Of a stretch of 64,000 nucleotides of DNA, positions 54,018 to 63,431 are shown piece by piece (position 1 is the first letter of the stretch; each line of letters begins with the position of its first letter). This stretch comes from Neorickettsia helminthoeca str. Oregon (GTDB lineage: Bacteria; Pseudomonadota; Alphaproteobacteria; Rickettsiales; Anaplasmataceae). A model generated the notes under the pieces. The model did no database searches and was not told the origin of the DNA. It worked only from the letters and a program-made list of their open reading frames with translations. The stretch lies in the NCBI RefSeq assembly GCF_000632985.1, contig NZ_CP007481.1, positions 496,001 to 560,000 of the forward strand, written 5' to 3'. Both the position numbers and the translations under genes were made by a program.

Positions 54018-55332
54018 ACAGGAAAAGACAGCACCTTTACCAATAGCAATCACACGAGGAGAGAATGAATGCCTCTATGATGATAGGGGTAACAAATATA
54101 TAGACCTCATATCTAGCTGGTGGGTGAATTTACATGGTCATTCCAATCCGGTTATCGCAAAGGCTATATATGATCAAGCATTGAAATTAGAACAAGTCAT
54201 CTTTGCTGATTGCACTCACGAACTAGCGATTTCCCTGTGTGAAAATCTGAAAGCAAGCTTACCTCAAACCTTCTCAAAATTTTTTTTCTCTGATAACGGC
54301 TCCACTGCTGTTGAGGTCGCACTGAAAATGACATTACAGTTCTGGCAAAATCGTAACCAGGAAAATCGTAATATCTTTCTATCCTTCGATAAGGGATATC
54401 ACGGCGATACAGTCGGCGCTATGAGTGTTGGTATATCATCAGACTTCTTCAGCTCCTATGAAAGATTCCTGTTTTCGTCACAAAGTATCCCTTATCCGGC
54501 AACGTGGATAGGTGACCCAGATGTGGAAACAAAAGAAGAATCATCATTAAAGATGTTAGAGAGGTTCTTAAAGGAAAATTCAGGTCGTGTTGCGGGATTC
54601 ATTCTTGAACCACTTGTCCAAGGTGCTAGCGGAATGCGCATGTGTCGCCCCGAGTACTTAGAAAGGATACTGACACTTCTACGCAAGCATGAAGTGATAC
54701 TCATATTCGATGAAGTCATGACTGGCTTTTATCGAACTGGAAAAATGTTCGCACTTGATTACCTCTCGATCACCCCGGATATACTGTGCTTATCAAAAGG
54801 ATTAACTGGAGGATTCTTACCACTATCACTCACGATCACCACAAGGGAAATATATGATGCATTCCTTGATAACGATTTCAGAAAAGCTTTGGTTCACGGA
54901 CACTCATACACCGCCAATCCGCTAGGATGCGCAGCGGCAATAGCATCACTTAAGCTTCTAAAGGACGAGAATACCTTAAAGGCGATAGCAAATATTGAGA
55001 AACTCCACAAGAACTTCTTATCTGAGTTGGCACAATCATCACTTGATTGCGTCAAAGCAAGAAGAGTGTGCGGAACAATTGCAGCTTTCAATCTCTTCTC
55101 TGAAGAAAGCGATTATAATCATCCTATCGTCAAGAGCCTCAAAGAAATATTCTTGGAAAAGGGACTACTTATAAGACCATTAGGCAATACGATATATCTG
55201 ATCCCACCATATTGCATTTCACAAGCTTCTTTGGAGGAAGCTTATAACAAAATCTTGGAAGTAATTACCTCAATACATCATTCAAAGAAAGTCAGTGAAA
55301 TATTGGAGAGTCAGGATCTCATGCTCTACTGA
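53968..55332 (+). CDS. bioA: Adenosylmethionine-8-amino-7-oxononanoate aminotransferase
   Basis: PLP transaminase that uses SAM as amino donor to make 7,8-diaminopelargonate. The start is the ATG at 53968 (MTDLTERDRKLIWHPYTQ), a typical BioA beginning, for 454 residues. The frame also continues 54 codons upstream (to 53806), but that part contains an out-of-frame duplicate of the gene start and no homology, so it is not coding. Key regions are SSWWVNLHGHSNP, SDNGSTAVEVALKM, LIFDEVMTGFYRTG and the PLP lysine in CLSKGLTGG. It completes the biotin set bioFCDA plus bioB. Confidence 0.96.
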   Translation: MTDLTERDRKLIWHPYTQEKTAPLPIAITRGENECLYDDRGNKYIDLISSWWVNLHGHSNPVIAKAIYDQALKLEQVIFADCTHELAISLCENLKASLPQTFSKFFFSDNGSTAVEVALKMTLQFWQNRNQENRNIFLSFDKGYHGDTVGAMSVGISSDFFSSYERFLFSSQSIPYPATWIGDPDVETKEESSLKMLERFLKENSGRVAGFILEPLVQGASGMRMCRPEYLERILTLLRKHEVILIFDEVMTGFYRTGKMFALDYLSITPDILCLSKGLTGGFLPLSLTITTREIYDAFLDNDFRKALVHGHSYTANPLGCAAAIASLKLLKDENTLKAIANIEKLHKNFLSELAQSSLDCVKARRVCGTIAAFNLFSEESDYNHPIVKSLKEIFLEKGLLIRPLGNTIYLIPPYCISQASLEEAYNKILEVITSIHHSKKVSEILESQDLMLY

Positions 55333-55431
55333 GCGGACCTTGTATATTCGCCTGAGCAAAATCAATGAAAAAATATATTGGCTCTACTTTCTCAGGAGCT
55401 AAAATTTTCGTATGATTTACCTCATGGGTGT

Positions 55432-55505
55432 GGGTGATTAGCTCAATTGGTTAGAGCACTTGCTTGACGTGTAAGAGGTTGTTGGTTCGAGTCCAGTATC
55501 ACCCA
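55432..55505 (+). tRNA. tRNA-Val (anticodon GAC)
   Basis: Cloverleaf with acceptor GGGTGAT/ATCACCC and discriminator A, D-arm AGCTCAATTGGTTAGAGC, anticodon stem CTTGC/GTAAG enclosing TTGACGT (anticodon GAC), and T-loop GGTTCGAGTCC. A TATGAT about 16 bases upstream (55411-55416) may be its -10 box. CCA is not encoded. Confidence 0.95.
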
Positions 55506-55532
55506 GTCTGTTTCTTTGCTGTCCCAGCTGTT

Positions 55533-55832
55533 TTGGGCAGAGTTACAGGATTAAACAACATATTACCGCCTAGATTCGTCAGCGTTTTCTTGTCTAAAAT
55601 CATTGAAGAAGTACACTTTGGAATCACTGAGCTAGCTATGTTGGCTTCATCTCCGCGAGCAGTAGTGCATATCGATGTAAAGCAGAAGGTCTCTTGGTTA
55701 TCGAGAAAAATCGAGATGATATGTAGCAGTGACATATCAGAACAAGAGAAGTTATCGGTGCTAAAGGAAATGCAATCCCTACTGAAGAAAGTGGTGCAAC
55801 TTTCGGTGCGTAGCAAAGAAAGTCGAGGCTAA
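55533..55832 (+). CDS. Small helical protein of unknown function, start uncertain
   Basis: The frame opens inside the tRNA, so its real start must be later. TTG codons at 55533 and 55590 and an ATG at 55638 are possible. The 3' part (SKIIEEVHFGITELAML, then KQKVSWLSRKIEMI and SEQEKLSVLKEMQSLLKKVV) looks like a genuine helical protein of about 65-100 residues. No family was recognised and no clear ribosome binding site was seen. It fills the interval between tRNA-Val and coxB. Confidence 0.4.
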   Translation: MGRVTGLNNILPPRFVSVFLSKIIEEVHFGITELAMLASSPRAVVHIDVKQKVSWLSRKIEMICSSDISEQEKLSVLKEMQSLLKKVVQLSVRSKESRG

Positions 55833-55931
55833 AGACAATTTCAAGGTCATGGAAAATTTAGTGAAACCTTTTGTAAAAGGTGAACTGTATCTGAACTAGA
55901 AGCGATGAAAATCACTGTTAGCCCTGGTCAG

Positions 55932-55957
55932 GCCTGATTTATTTGCCTGATTTATTT
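55932..55957 (+). repeat. 13-bp perfect tandem duplication upstream of coxB
   Basis: GCCTGATTTATTT occurs twice head to tail (55932-55944 and 55945-55957), following a short CCTGGTCAGG palindrome. It is probably part of a terminator or leader region. Confidence 0.8.
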
Positions 55958-55989
55958 GAAATAGGCTCCTAATTAACCCAATTATACTC

Positions 55990-56018
55990 TTAAAACTATT
56001 CCATTCATGGTGTATAAT
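55990..56018 (+). promoter_or_regulatory. Candidate coxB promoter
   Basis: TTAAAA (55990-55995) and a consensus TATAAT (56013-56018) are spaced 17 bases apart. Transcription would start near 56025, which excludes the in-frame ATG at 56017 and supports ATG 56050 as the coxB start. Confidence 0.5.
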
Positions 56019-56049
56019 GTGGACACTTTTCGAAGATCAATATAGTTTT

Positions 56050-56823
56050 ATGCGAAAGCTTGTTTTGATACTCTTTCTTGTTTTGCCGATCTTTGCGTTC
56101 GGTGAGCAGGTTGGACAGCCTCATGCGTGGCAGCTTGGGTTTCAGGAATCTGCGAGCCCGGTAATGGAGTACATAAATAATTTTCACAATAAGATGCTAG
56201 TGATAATGCTCTTTATTGTGGTATCTGTAAGCGCGTTACTTACTTACACGGTGATTCGGTTCAATAAAAAGCGTAACCCGGTACCGTCGAAGAGGTCACA
56301 TAATACTCTGCTAGAGATAGTTTGGACATTAATTCCTCTGTGTATAGTGATCGGAATCGCATTTCCTTCTCTCAGGGTACTGAAATACGAAGAACAAATT
56401 CCAGAATCCGAAATGACTGTCAAAATCGTAGGACACCAGTGGTATTGGACTTATAGTTATCCCGATCATGGTGAGATCACTTTTGACAGCAATTTAAAGA
56501 ATGACGGTGAATTGGTGGCTGGAGAGCCTCGATTACTAGCTGTAGACAACTATCTAGTTTTACCTGTGGATACGAATATCCGTATTCAGATTACCTCCGA
56601 CGATGTAATACATAGTTGGGCTGTACCTGCATTGGGCCTCAAGAAAGATTCGATTCCCGGAAGACTCAACGAAACGTGGGTAAAGATCAAAAACGAGGGA
56701 GTATATTACGGTCAGTGTTCTGAGTTATGCGGTGTATTGCACGGTTTCATGCCTATAGCAGTCAAAGCCGTAAACAAGGATGAGTTCAAGAAATGGGTTG
56801 AACAGGCAAAAGATAAGTTTTAG
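56050..56823 (+). CDS. coxB: Cytochrome c oxidase subunit II
   Basis: Carries the CuA centre that receives electrons from cytochrome c. From the ATG at 56050 there is a signal-like N-terminus ([18 protein letters not shown]), two membrane helices, and a periplasmic cupredoxin domain. Conserved [10 protein letters not shown] and the CuA motif [17 protein letters not shown], with both cysteines, the histidine and the methionine, are present. The mature length (about 257 residues in all) is normal. It heads the run coxB-coxA-ctaB-petABC. Confidence 0.96.
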   Translation: MRKLVLILFLVLPIFAFGEQVGQPHAWQLGFQESASPVMEYINNFHNKMLVIMLFIVVSVSALLTYTVIRFNKKRNPVPSKRSHNTLLEIVWTLIPLCIVIGIAFPSLRVLKYEEQIPESEMTVKIVGHQWYWTYSYPDHGEITFDSNLKNDGELVAGEPRLLAVDNYLVLPVDTNIRIQITSDDVIHSWAVPALGLKKDSIPGRLNETWVKIKNEGVYYGQCSELCGVLHGFMPIAVKAVNKDEFKKWVEQAKDKF

Positions 56824-56851
56824 TATTATATCGGTTGGACGGACTAGTTTT

Positions 56852-58408
56852 ATGAGTGGACATTCAGAGATTCCTAAGGGCTTAAGTCGATGGCTCTTTT
56901 CAACAAATCACAAGGATATAGGTACTTTGTACATTATACTTTCGATAGTCGGTGGTATTGTAGGCGGACTTTTTTCTTTGCTCATGAGAAGTCAGCTAAT
57001 GCATATTGATGTGTTTGGGGGTAATTACCAACTTTATAACGTTTCCGTTACTGCGCATGCGGTGATAATGGTCTTCTTCATGATAATGCCTGCCTTGGTA
57101 GGTGGCTTCGGGAACTGGTTTGTGCCAATAATGATCGGTGCGCCCGATATGGCGTTCCCTCGCATGAATAATATAAGCTTCTGGATGCTTTTTTTCTCGC
57201 TAATTGTCGTCGTCCTTTCGGCATTCATAGGAGAAGGACCTGGTACCGGATGGACTGTGTATCCTCCACTTTCAGGTATTAAATTCCATCCAGATGTCTC
57301 CATTGATCTAGCAATCTTCAGTCTGCACTTGGCAGGTCTCTCGTCGATCTTGGGGGCAATCAATTTCATTACAACTATAATCAATATGCGTGCACCAGGC
57401 ATGGGAATGTTTAAAATGCCCTTATTTGTATGGTCAATCCTGATTACGGCAGTGTTGGTATTAATAGTAATGCCTGTACTTGCGGGTGTACTCACGATGT
57501 TACTTGCCGATCGTAACTTTGGGACAGCATTTTTTGAAGTCGCTGGCGGTGGTGATCCACTTCTATATCAGCACTTGTTTTGGTTCTTTGGTCACCCTGA
57601 GGTTTATATCGTTATACTTCCAGCATTTGGAATAGTCAGCGAGATAGTTTCTACTTTCTCCAAGAAGCCTGTTTTTGGATATATAGGAATGGTCGCAGCA
57701 ATGACTATCATTGGAATTATTGGTTGCTTCGTATGGGCGCACCACATGTTCACAACTGGGGTCAGCTACAATACATTAGCCTATTTCACAGTTGCGACAA
57801 TGCTAGTAGGTGTACCAACTGGTATAAAAGTTTTCAGTTGGATAGCGACAATGTGGGGCGGCTCCATAGATCTAAAGACACCTATGCTATTTGCATTAGG
57901 CTTTATCCTTTTGTTCGTACTGGGTGGTGTGACTGGAATTGCATTATCTAACTCAGCTCTCGATAAGATGCTGCATGATACCTATTACGTCGTCGGCCAC
58001 TTTCATTATGTGATGTCCATAGCGGTTTTATTTGTAGTATATGCAGCGTTCTACTACTGGATTGGTAAAATCTCTGGTAGGCAGTATAATGAATTACTAG
58101 GAAAGGTCCACTTCTATGTAACACTGATTGCAGTTAATATAACTTTCCTACCTCATCACTTCTTAGGACTTGCTGGAATGCCGCGCAGAGTCCCAGATTA
58201 TCCTGATGCCTTCATACCTTGGAACTATATATCCTCAGTTGGCGCCTTTCTTGCTTTTGGCTCCGCACTGTTCTTTGTGTTTATTGTGCTCCATACACTG
58301 CTCAGGGGCAAGAAATGTGAAAACAATCCATGGGGTGGCACGACTCTGGAGTGGACTCTTTCATCCCCTCCTCCATACCATTCATTTGAAGAGCCTGTTG
58401 CGAAGTAA
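56852..58408 (+). CDS. coxA: Cytochrome c oxidase subunit I
   Basis: Catalytic subunit with heme a and the heme a3-CuB centre. From ATG 56852 ([24 protein letters not shown]) it is 518 residues with 12 helices. CuB and cross-linked His-Tyr region are in [13 protein letters not shown], the CuB histidines in WAHHMFTTG, and the heme ligands in [12 protein letters not shown]. The K and D channel residues appear conserved by eye. The frame extends into coxB upstream without homology. Subunit III is not in this cluster. Confidence 0.97.
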   Translation: MSGHSEIPKGLSRWLFSTNHKDIGTLYIILSIVGGIVGGLFSLLMRSQLMHIDVFGGNYQLYNVSVTAHAVIMVFFMIMPALVGGFGNWFVPIMIGAPDMAFPRMNNISFWMLFFSLIVVVLSAFIGEGPGTGWTVYPPLSGIKFHPDVSIDLAIFSLHLAGLSSILGAINFITTIINMRAPGMGMFKMPLFVWSILITAVLVLIVMPVLAGVLTMLLADRNFGTAFFEVAGGGDPLLYQHLFWFFGHPEVYIVILPAFGIVSEIVSTFSKKPVFGYIGMVAAMTIIGIIGCFVWAHHMFTTGVSYNTLAYFTVATMLVGVPTGIKVFSWIATMWGGSIDLKTPMLFALGFILLFVLGGVTGIALSNSALDKMLHDTYYVVGHFHYVMSIAVLFVVYAAFYYWIGKISGRQYNELLGKVHFYVTLIAVNITFLPHHFLGLAGMPRRVPDYPDAFIPWNYISSVGAFLAFGSALFFVFIVLHTLLRGKKCENNPWGGTTLEWTLSSPPPYHSFEEPVAK

Positions 58409-58413
58409 TATTT

Positions 58414-59322
58414 GTGCTGTCTGTGATATTTGGAATCGATTGCCCGAGTCTGAGGGATTGTTTCGCGCTACTCAAGCCTAGAGTCGTTGCTTTGGTGACG
58501 TTCACTGCAATCACCGGTGTCGTGTTGGCCTACTTTTCTGGATATACAACATCACTTTCGTCCGCGATGTTGGCGATTGTCTGTACGGCCACAGGTTCTG
58601 GCGCGGCTGGCGCTCTGAACATGTGGTATGACAACGATATAGACGCTGTGATGCTTCGTACAAGGAATCGTCCAATTCCGCAAGGAAGGGTTTCTCAATT
58701 GTTTGCGCTTGAGTTTGGTCTGATTCTTGCGGTACTTTCTGTTGGGATCATGGCCATCGCAGTGAACCTTCTGTCCGCGCTTCTTTTGCTGGTTGCGATT
58801 TTCTATTATTCAGTGGTCTACACAATCTGGCTGAAGAGACGCACTTCACAGAATATTGTTATAGGTGGTGCTGCCGGTGCCTTTCCCCCAATGATCGGAT
58901 GGGCAGCCGTATCAAACAGTGTGGGAATCGAAAGTATAATATTGTTTCTCATAATATTTCTCTGGACACCTCCGCATTTCTGGGCACTTGCTCTCAAGAG
59001 CTCACAGGATTACAAGTCCGTTGGTATACCAATGTTGCCAGTCACGTCGGGTGTGAAGGTAACAAAGATACAGATACTGTGTTATTCTGTCCTACTTCTT
59101 GCAACGTCTATACTCCCATATGTATTGATGTTTGCGGGTGTTATCTATGCCGTTACGGCTCTAATTTTGGGCTTCATATTTTTGTATTATGCAGTCGCAG
59201 TCTATTTAGATGATAATAATTGCATGCAACTATTCTATTTTTCTGTGCTATACTTGTTCCTAATTTTCGGTGCACTGATATTTGATGCGGCTTTCGTTGC
59301 CTTGCTGAAGATAGTTATTTGA
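58414..59322 (+). CDS. ctaB: Protoheme IX farnesyltransferase (heme O synthase)
   Basis: Adds a farnesyl group to heme b to give heme o, the precursor of heme a for CoxA. It is a UbiA-family membrane protein of 302 residues with about nine helices. The prenyl diphosphate-binding motif [19 protein letters not shown] is at about residues 69-87, and the second region is [11 protein letters not shown]. The start is a GTG at 58414, only five bases after coxA. Its stop overlaps the longest petA frame. Context and motifs make the call firm. Confidence 0.95.
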   Translation: MLSVIFGIDCPSLRDCFALLKPRVVALVTFTAITGVVLAYFSGYTTSLSSAMLAIVCTATGSGAAGALNMWYDNDIDAVMLRTRNRPIPQGRVSQLFALEFGLILAVLSVGIMAIAVNLLSALLLLVAIFYYSVVYTIWLKRRTSQNIVIGGAAGAFPPMIGWAAVSNSVGIESIILFLIIFLWTPPHFWALALKSSQDYKSVGIPMLPVTSGVKVTKIQILCYSVLLLATSILPYVLMFAGVIYAVTALILGFIFLYYAVAVYLDDNNCMQLFYFSVLYLFLIFGALIFDAAFVALLKIVI

Positions 59323-59339
59323 TTTCATACTATGCAAAG

Positions 59340-59861
59340 ATGATAGATAAGAAAAAAAGAGATTTCATTATTACTACTACGATTGCATTTGGTACTGGTG
59401 GAGCAGTCGTCGCCACTTGGCCTCTCTTAAAATCATTTGGTCCGGCAGCAGATGTCCTTGCAGCAGCGACTAAGGAGGTAAATATAGGAAGTATAGCTTC
59501 GGGGCAGAGCACGAAGGTCATGTGGCAAGGCAAGCCGGTTTATATAAGAAATAGAACCCAACAGGAGATAGAAACAGCAAAGAAATCAGATATAAGCTCT
59601 CTTAGGGATCCACAGCTTGATTCTGTACGCGTCCAGCATGGAAAAGAAAATTGGCTTGTGGTTGTAGGTGTATGTACGCATCTTGGATGCGTCCCTATAA
59701 GCAATCCCGATGGGACTTTTTTCTGCCCATGTCATGGTTCATACTATGACACTTCAGGTAGGGTCGTCGCTGGTCCGGCTCCGGCTAATCTTGTAGTGCC
59801 AGACTATTATTTTGTAAACGATACAACAGTGATATTAGGAGCAAAACAGAAAAATGCGTAA
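59340..59861 (+). CDS. petA: Ubiquinol-cytochrome c reductase iron-sulfur (Rieske) subunit
   Basis: Rieske protein of the bc1 complex. From ATG 59340 ([14 protein letters not shown]) it is 173 residues with an N-terminal membrane anchor of twin-arginine-like position, though a clear RR is lacking (KKKR instead). The 2Fe-2S ligands are in CTHLGC and CPCHGS, near residues 113 and 132. A TTG at 59319 would overlap ctaB by 4 bases and is the alternative start. It overlaps petB by 8 bases. Confidence 0.95.
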   Translation: MIDKKKRDFIITTTIAFGTGGAVVATWPLLKSFGPAADVLAAATKEVNIGSIASGQSTKVMWQGKPVYIRNRTQQEIETAKKSDISSLRDPQLDSVRVQHGKENWLVVVGVCTHLGCVPISNPDGTFFCPCHGSYYDTSGRVVAGPAPANLVVPDYYFVNDTTVILGAKQKNA

Positions 59862-61080
59862 AATTGATGGTAATCCAGTTAGGAGATCAGGTATTATCGA
59901 CTGGATAGAATATCGACTTCCGATTTTCTCGTTTCTTAGGGAGTTTATTGTCGATTACCGTGTTCCGATAAACATCAACCCTCTCTGGAATTTTGGTGTA
60001 CTAGCTGGCTTGTCGCTGGTGATACAGATCTTGACAGGAATATTCCTGGCAATGCACTATGACCCAAATGCAGCTAATGCGTTCACCAGCGTCGAGCACA
60101 TCACAAGGGATGTCAGTTTCGGCTGGTTGATTCGATACTCACACCAGGTTGGAGCGTCGATGTTCTTTGTGGTGGTGTACGTACATATTTTCAGGGGATT
60201 ATACTATGGATCGTATAAGGAGCCACGTGAACTTCTCTGGATACTAGGTGTCGCAATATTTCTCGTTATGATGGCGACAGCTTTCTTGGGATACGTTCTC
60301 CCATGGGGTCAGATGAGCTTTTGGGCTGCAACTGTGATCACGAATTTCTTTTCTGCTATACCGTTGTTCGGCGAATCCATTACGCAGTGGATCTGGGGTG
60401 GTTTTGCAGTCGGCAGTCCAACGCTGAATAAATTCTTTGCTCTACACTATCTGTTTCCGTTCATAATAGTCGCCATAGTTATCCTACATCTAGCGGCTCT
60501 CCATCGATTCGGCTCCAATAATCCGTCCGGGATAGAGGTGAAATCGGACAGCGAAACTGTACCATTTCATCCTTACCACACTGCAAAGGATTTTGTGACT
60601 GTCGTGCTTTTCTTTATTGTCTTTTCCGGGTTTTTATTCTTTGCACCCGATTATTTGGGTCACCCCGATAATTTCATCGAAGCAGATCCTTTAGTGACAC
60701 CACAACACATAGTTCCAGAGTGGTATTTCTTGCCGTTCTACGCGATCCTCCGCGCTATTCCTAGTAAGCTAGGTGGAGTTGTTGCACTGTTCTCGGCAGT
60801 TTTGATATTGGTCCTTGTACCATGGTTGGACACATCCAAGGTAAAAAGTGGTAGATATCGCCCAATTTTCAAGAAATTCTTCCTTGCTTTTCTTTGTAAC
60901 TTTGTGTTTCTGGTATGGTTGGGCGGTAGAGAAGCTATTGAACCTTATATCACTATGAGTAGATTGGCTACTTTGTATTATTTTGGATATTTCATGATTG
61001 TCCTTCCTGTTCTTGGTAAATTTGAGAAAACTCTTCCTCTACCGAAAAGTATTCAGGATAGCCTCAAGTCAGACAGTTAA
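59854..61080 (+). CDS. petB: Cytochrome b of the bc1 complex
   Basis: Di-heme membrane subunit that oxidises and reduces quinone. The 408-residue sequence has the usual helices with paired heme-ligand histidines ([21 protein letters not shown], and later [21 protein letters not shown]). The Qo-site motif [13 protein letters not shown] is intact, and [14 protein letters not shown] is the typical helix C region. The ATG at 59854 lies within the end of petA. petC follows after 16 bases. Confidence 0.97.
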   Translation: MRKIDGNPVRRSGIIDWIEYRLPIFSFLREFIVDYRVPININPLWNFGVLAGLSLVIQILTGIFLAMHYDPNAANAFTSVEHITRDVSFGWLIRYSHQVGASMFFVVVYVHIFRGLYYGSYKEPRELLWILGVAIFLVMMATAFLGYVLPWGQMSFWAATVITNFFSAIPLFGESITQWIWGGFAVGSPTLNKFFALHYLFPFIIVAIVILHLAALHRFGSNNPSGIEVKSDSETVPFHPYHTAKDFVTVVLFFIVFSGFLFFAPDYLGHPDNFIEADPLVTPQHIVPEWYFLPFYAILRAIPSKLGGVVALFSAVLILVLVPWLDTSKVKSGRYRPIFKKFFLAFLCNFVFLVWLGGREAIEPYITMSRLATLYYFGYFMIVLPVLGKFEKTLPLPKSIQDSLKSDS

Positions 61081-61096
61081 AGATGGATCTCATACT

Positions 61097-61867
61097 ATGA
61101 AAAGATATTTTTTATTTACCTTCCTGCTTTGTTCTGGTTTCTCCACTGCAGACGAGAAGCACTTTAAACCAAAGGAGCCTCTTGCCGTCTCGTGGTCCTT
61201 TGATGGTATCTTCGGTACCTTTGATAGGCAATCGATTCAGAGAGGTCTCAAGGTATATCAGCAGGTTTGCGCTTCTTGCCACTCACTCAACAGAATATCG
61301 TTCAGACATTTACTGGATATCGGCTTCACGCCTGAGCAGGCAAAGAACATTGCTTCTGAGTATCAAATCACTGACGGTCCTGATGATAACGGTGAATATT
61401 ATCAACGTCCAGGAGTACTCTCGGATTACTTCGCCCCACCCTACTCAAACAGACAGGCGGCTGAAGCTGCTAATAATGGATCATACCCTCCTGACTTATC
61501 CTTGATAGCGCGCGCAAGAATGAATGGTCCAAACTATCTATATTCTCTTTTGACCGGATTTACCGGAGAGGAATCGGATGAAGGTTTGCACTATAATCCG
61601 TATTTCATCACTGGAAAGCTTGCCATGGCCCCACCTTTGTCTGATGACCTGGTGACCTACGATGATGGTACTCAAGCGACAGTCAATCAGATGGCATTCG
61701 ATGTGGTCAACTTCCTGCACTGGACCGCCGAGTATGAAATGGAGAGGCGCAAAAGTCTGGGCTTGAAAGTGATAGGTTTTCTTTTAGTGCTGCTAACTCT
61801 TTCTTGGATCTCGAACAAGAGGATCTGGGGTGATGTAAAAGGCTCGAGGAAGCACGATAAACATTAG
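61097..61867 (+). CDS. petC: Cytochrome c1
   Basis: Periplasmic c-type heme subunit of bc1, anchored by a C-terminal helix. From ATG 61097 (MKRYFLFTFLLCSGFSTA) a signal peptide leads the 256-residue protein. The heme-binding CASCHSL is near residue 58, the sixth-ligand methionine is in KLAMAPPLSDDL, and the C-terminal anchor is KVIGFLLVLLTLSWIS. Maturation needs CcmF (8555-10372). The frame also runs upstream into petB, without homology. Confidence 0.96.
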   Translation: MKRYFLFTFLLCSGFSTADEKHFKPKEPLAVSWSFDGIFGTFDRQSIQRGLKVYQQVCASCHSLNRISFRHLLDIGFTPEQAKNIASEYQITDGPDDNGEYYQRPGVLSDYFAPPYSNRQAAEAANNGSYPPDLSLIARARMNGPNYLYSLLTGFTGEESDEGLHYNPYFITGKLAMAPPLSDDLVTYDDGTQATVNQMAFDVVNFLHWTAEYEMERRKSLGLKVIGFLLVLLTLSWISNKRIWGDVKGSRKHDKH

Positions 61868-61923
61868 TATGATGTATTGCAATATCTGGAAGCTCTTTTT
61901 CTTTCCATCGAGAGATTAATCTC

Positions 61924-63429
61924 ATGTCAGCGCGTGTAAAGCTTTTTTTTCTTTTCTGTCTCGTTGGACTCGGTCTTTTTGTGGTCTGGGGCAATTTTTC
62001 CTCTAGAACTGGTAGAAAGATCAGTATGGGCCTGGATCTGCGTGGTGGCGTTAGTATTACGATGTCGATGGATCAGGCTGAATATCTACAAGAGAAGTTA
62101 CGCAGAGTTGCTTCTGACGTATCGGAATTCGCGAAAGAAAGTAATGTAAAAATCCTCAGAATTAAAGTAGATGAAGTACAACCAATGCTTTCAATTTCAC
62201 TGGCTGAATGGGATGAGCATATACTGACAGAGTTGAAGAAGTTCTTTAAACACTCTAGTGAGATTGTACTTGATAAAATTGACAGAAAGAACGCGGTTAT
62301 ACAGCTAGTATACTCCGAGCAGTACCTCAGAGAAATAAATAGACAGCTCATCGAAGATTCAATATCTAATCTTCGAAGAAGGGTGGATGAGTTTGGAGTG
62401 AGGGAAACACTCATATACTCTCTTGGAACGGATCGTATAGTAATAGAAGTCCCAGGCCTAAAAGATCCAGAAGAACTAATTTCCATACTCGGCAAAACTG
62501 CGAAACTTGCCTTCCATATGGTCCTGCCAGATAAAGCGATACTCTTAGGAAGACTAACACTGGAAGATAAGCTTGGAAGAAGGTTTACATTGGAAAGACA
62601 TCCTTCGCTTACTGGTGATCTACTGGACGAGGCAAGCGTCGCATTCAGCCAGAAAGGGACTCCCGTTGTACGATTTAAGTTTAATTCCTATGGAACAAAA
62701 AAATTGGAACAGATCTCTAAAGCAAATATAGGAAGACCTATGGCAATAGTCTTAGATGATACTGTCCTGACTGCACCAGTGATACGAGATCCTATAATAG
62801 GTGGCAGGGGTGAGATTTCCGGGAACTTTGATACAAAAGAAGCAAAAGAGTTGGCTCTGTTACTCAAGTCTGGCTCCCTCCCAGCAAGACTTAATGTAAT
62901 AGAGCAACGTGTTATCGGACCTTCCCTTGGTGCCAAATCGACATCATTGGCAAAAAAGTCTGGAATCTTGGCTGTAGTGTTAGTCATTCTTTTCATGCTT
63001 TTTGCGTACAGGATCTACGGTTTAATCGCAGCTATCGCTCTGATAATGAATCTGATTCTTTTACTTGCTGGGCTTACACTGATTGAGGCAACGCTGACTC
63101 TCCCAGGAATTGCTGGGCTAATTCTCACCATTGGTATGGCTGTCGATGCGAATGTATTAATTTTCGAGCGTATAAGAGAGGAGTTCGCAAAAACTGGTGT
63201 TCTGAGCAACTCAATAATGAAGGGATTCGAGCATGCAAAGGCCACGATTTTTGATTCAAATATCACCACCTTGGCAGCTGCCCTGATAATGATAATCATT
63301 GGATCCGGTCCCATCAAAGGTTTTGCTGTTACTTTATCCCTAGGAATTATTACCTCAATTTTCTCATCTGTCTTCGCGACTAAGGTAATGATGGAAGCCT
63401 TTATTATCCGTTCTAGACAGAGAGTATAA
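61924..63429 (+). CDS. secD: Protein translocase subunit SecD
   Basis: RND-family partner of SecYEG that uses the proton gradient to complete export. The 501-residue protein has one N-terminal helix, a periplasmic part beginning with SMGLDLRGGVSITM (the D1 motif), and a C-terminal bundle with DANVLIFERIREE (the D5/D6 motif with the proton-relay Asp) in GMAVDANVLIFERI. SecF is not encoded next to it; the following gene is on the other strand. The start is ATG 61924. Confidence 0.96.
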   Translation: MSARVKLFFLFCLVGLGLFVVWGNFSSRTGRKISMGLDLRGGVSITMSMDQAEYLQEKLRRVASDVSEFAKESNVKILRIKVDEVQPMLSISLAEWDEHILTELKKFFKHSSEIVLDKIDRKNAVIQLVYSEQYLREINRQLIEDSISNLRRRVDEFGVRETLIYSLGTDRIVIEVPGLKDPEELISILGKTAKLAFHMVLPDKAILLGRLTLEDKLGRRFTLERHPSLTGDLLDEASVAFSQKGTPVVRFKFNSYGTKKLEQISKANIGRPMAIVLDDTVLTAPVIRDPIIGGRGEISGNFDTKEAKELALLLKSGSLPARLNVIEQRVIGPSLGAKSTSLAKKSGILAVVLVILFMLFAYRIYGLIAAIALIMNLILLLAGLTLIEATLTLPGIAGLILTIGMAVDANVLIFERIREEFAKTGVLSNSIMKGFEHAKATIFDSNITTLAAALIMIIIGSGPIKGFAVTLSLGIITSIFSSVFATKVMMEAFIIRSRQRV

Positions 63430-63431
63430 GA

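Noticed and set aside
56780-56851. N-terminal extension of CoxA overlapping coxB
   Set aside because: These codons are the coxB 3' end read in another frame; the family start is at 56852.
60998-61096. N-terminal extension of cytochrome c1 into petB
   Set aside because: It would place the signal peptide internally; ATG 61097 starts a clean signal peptide.
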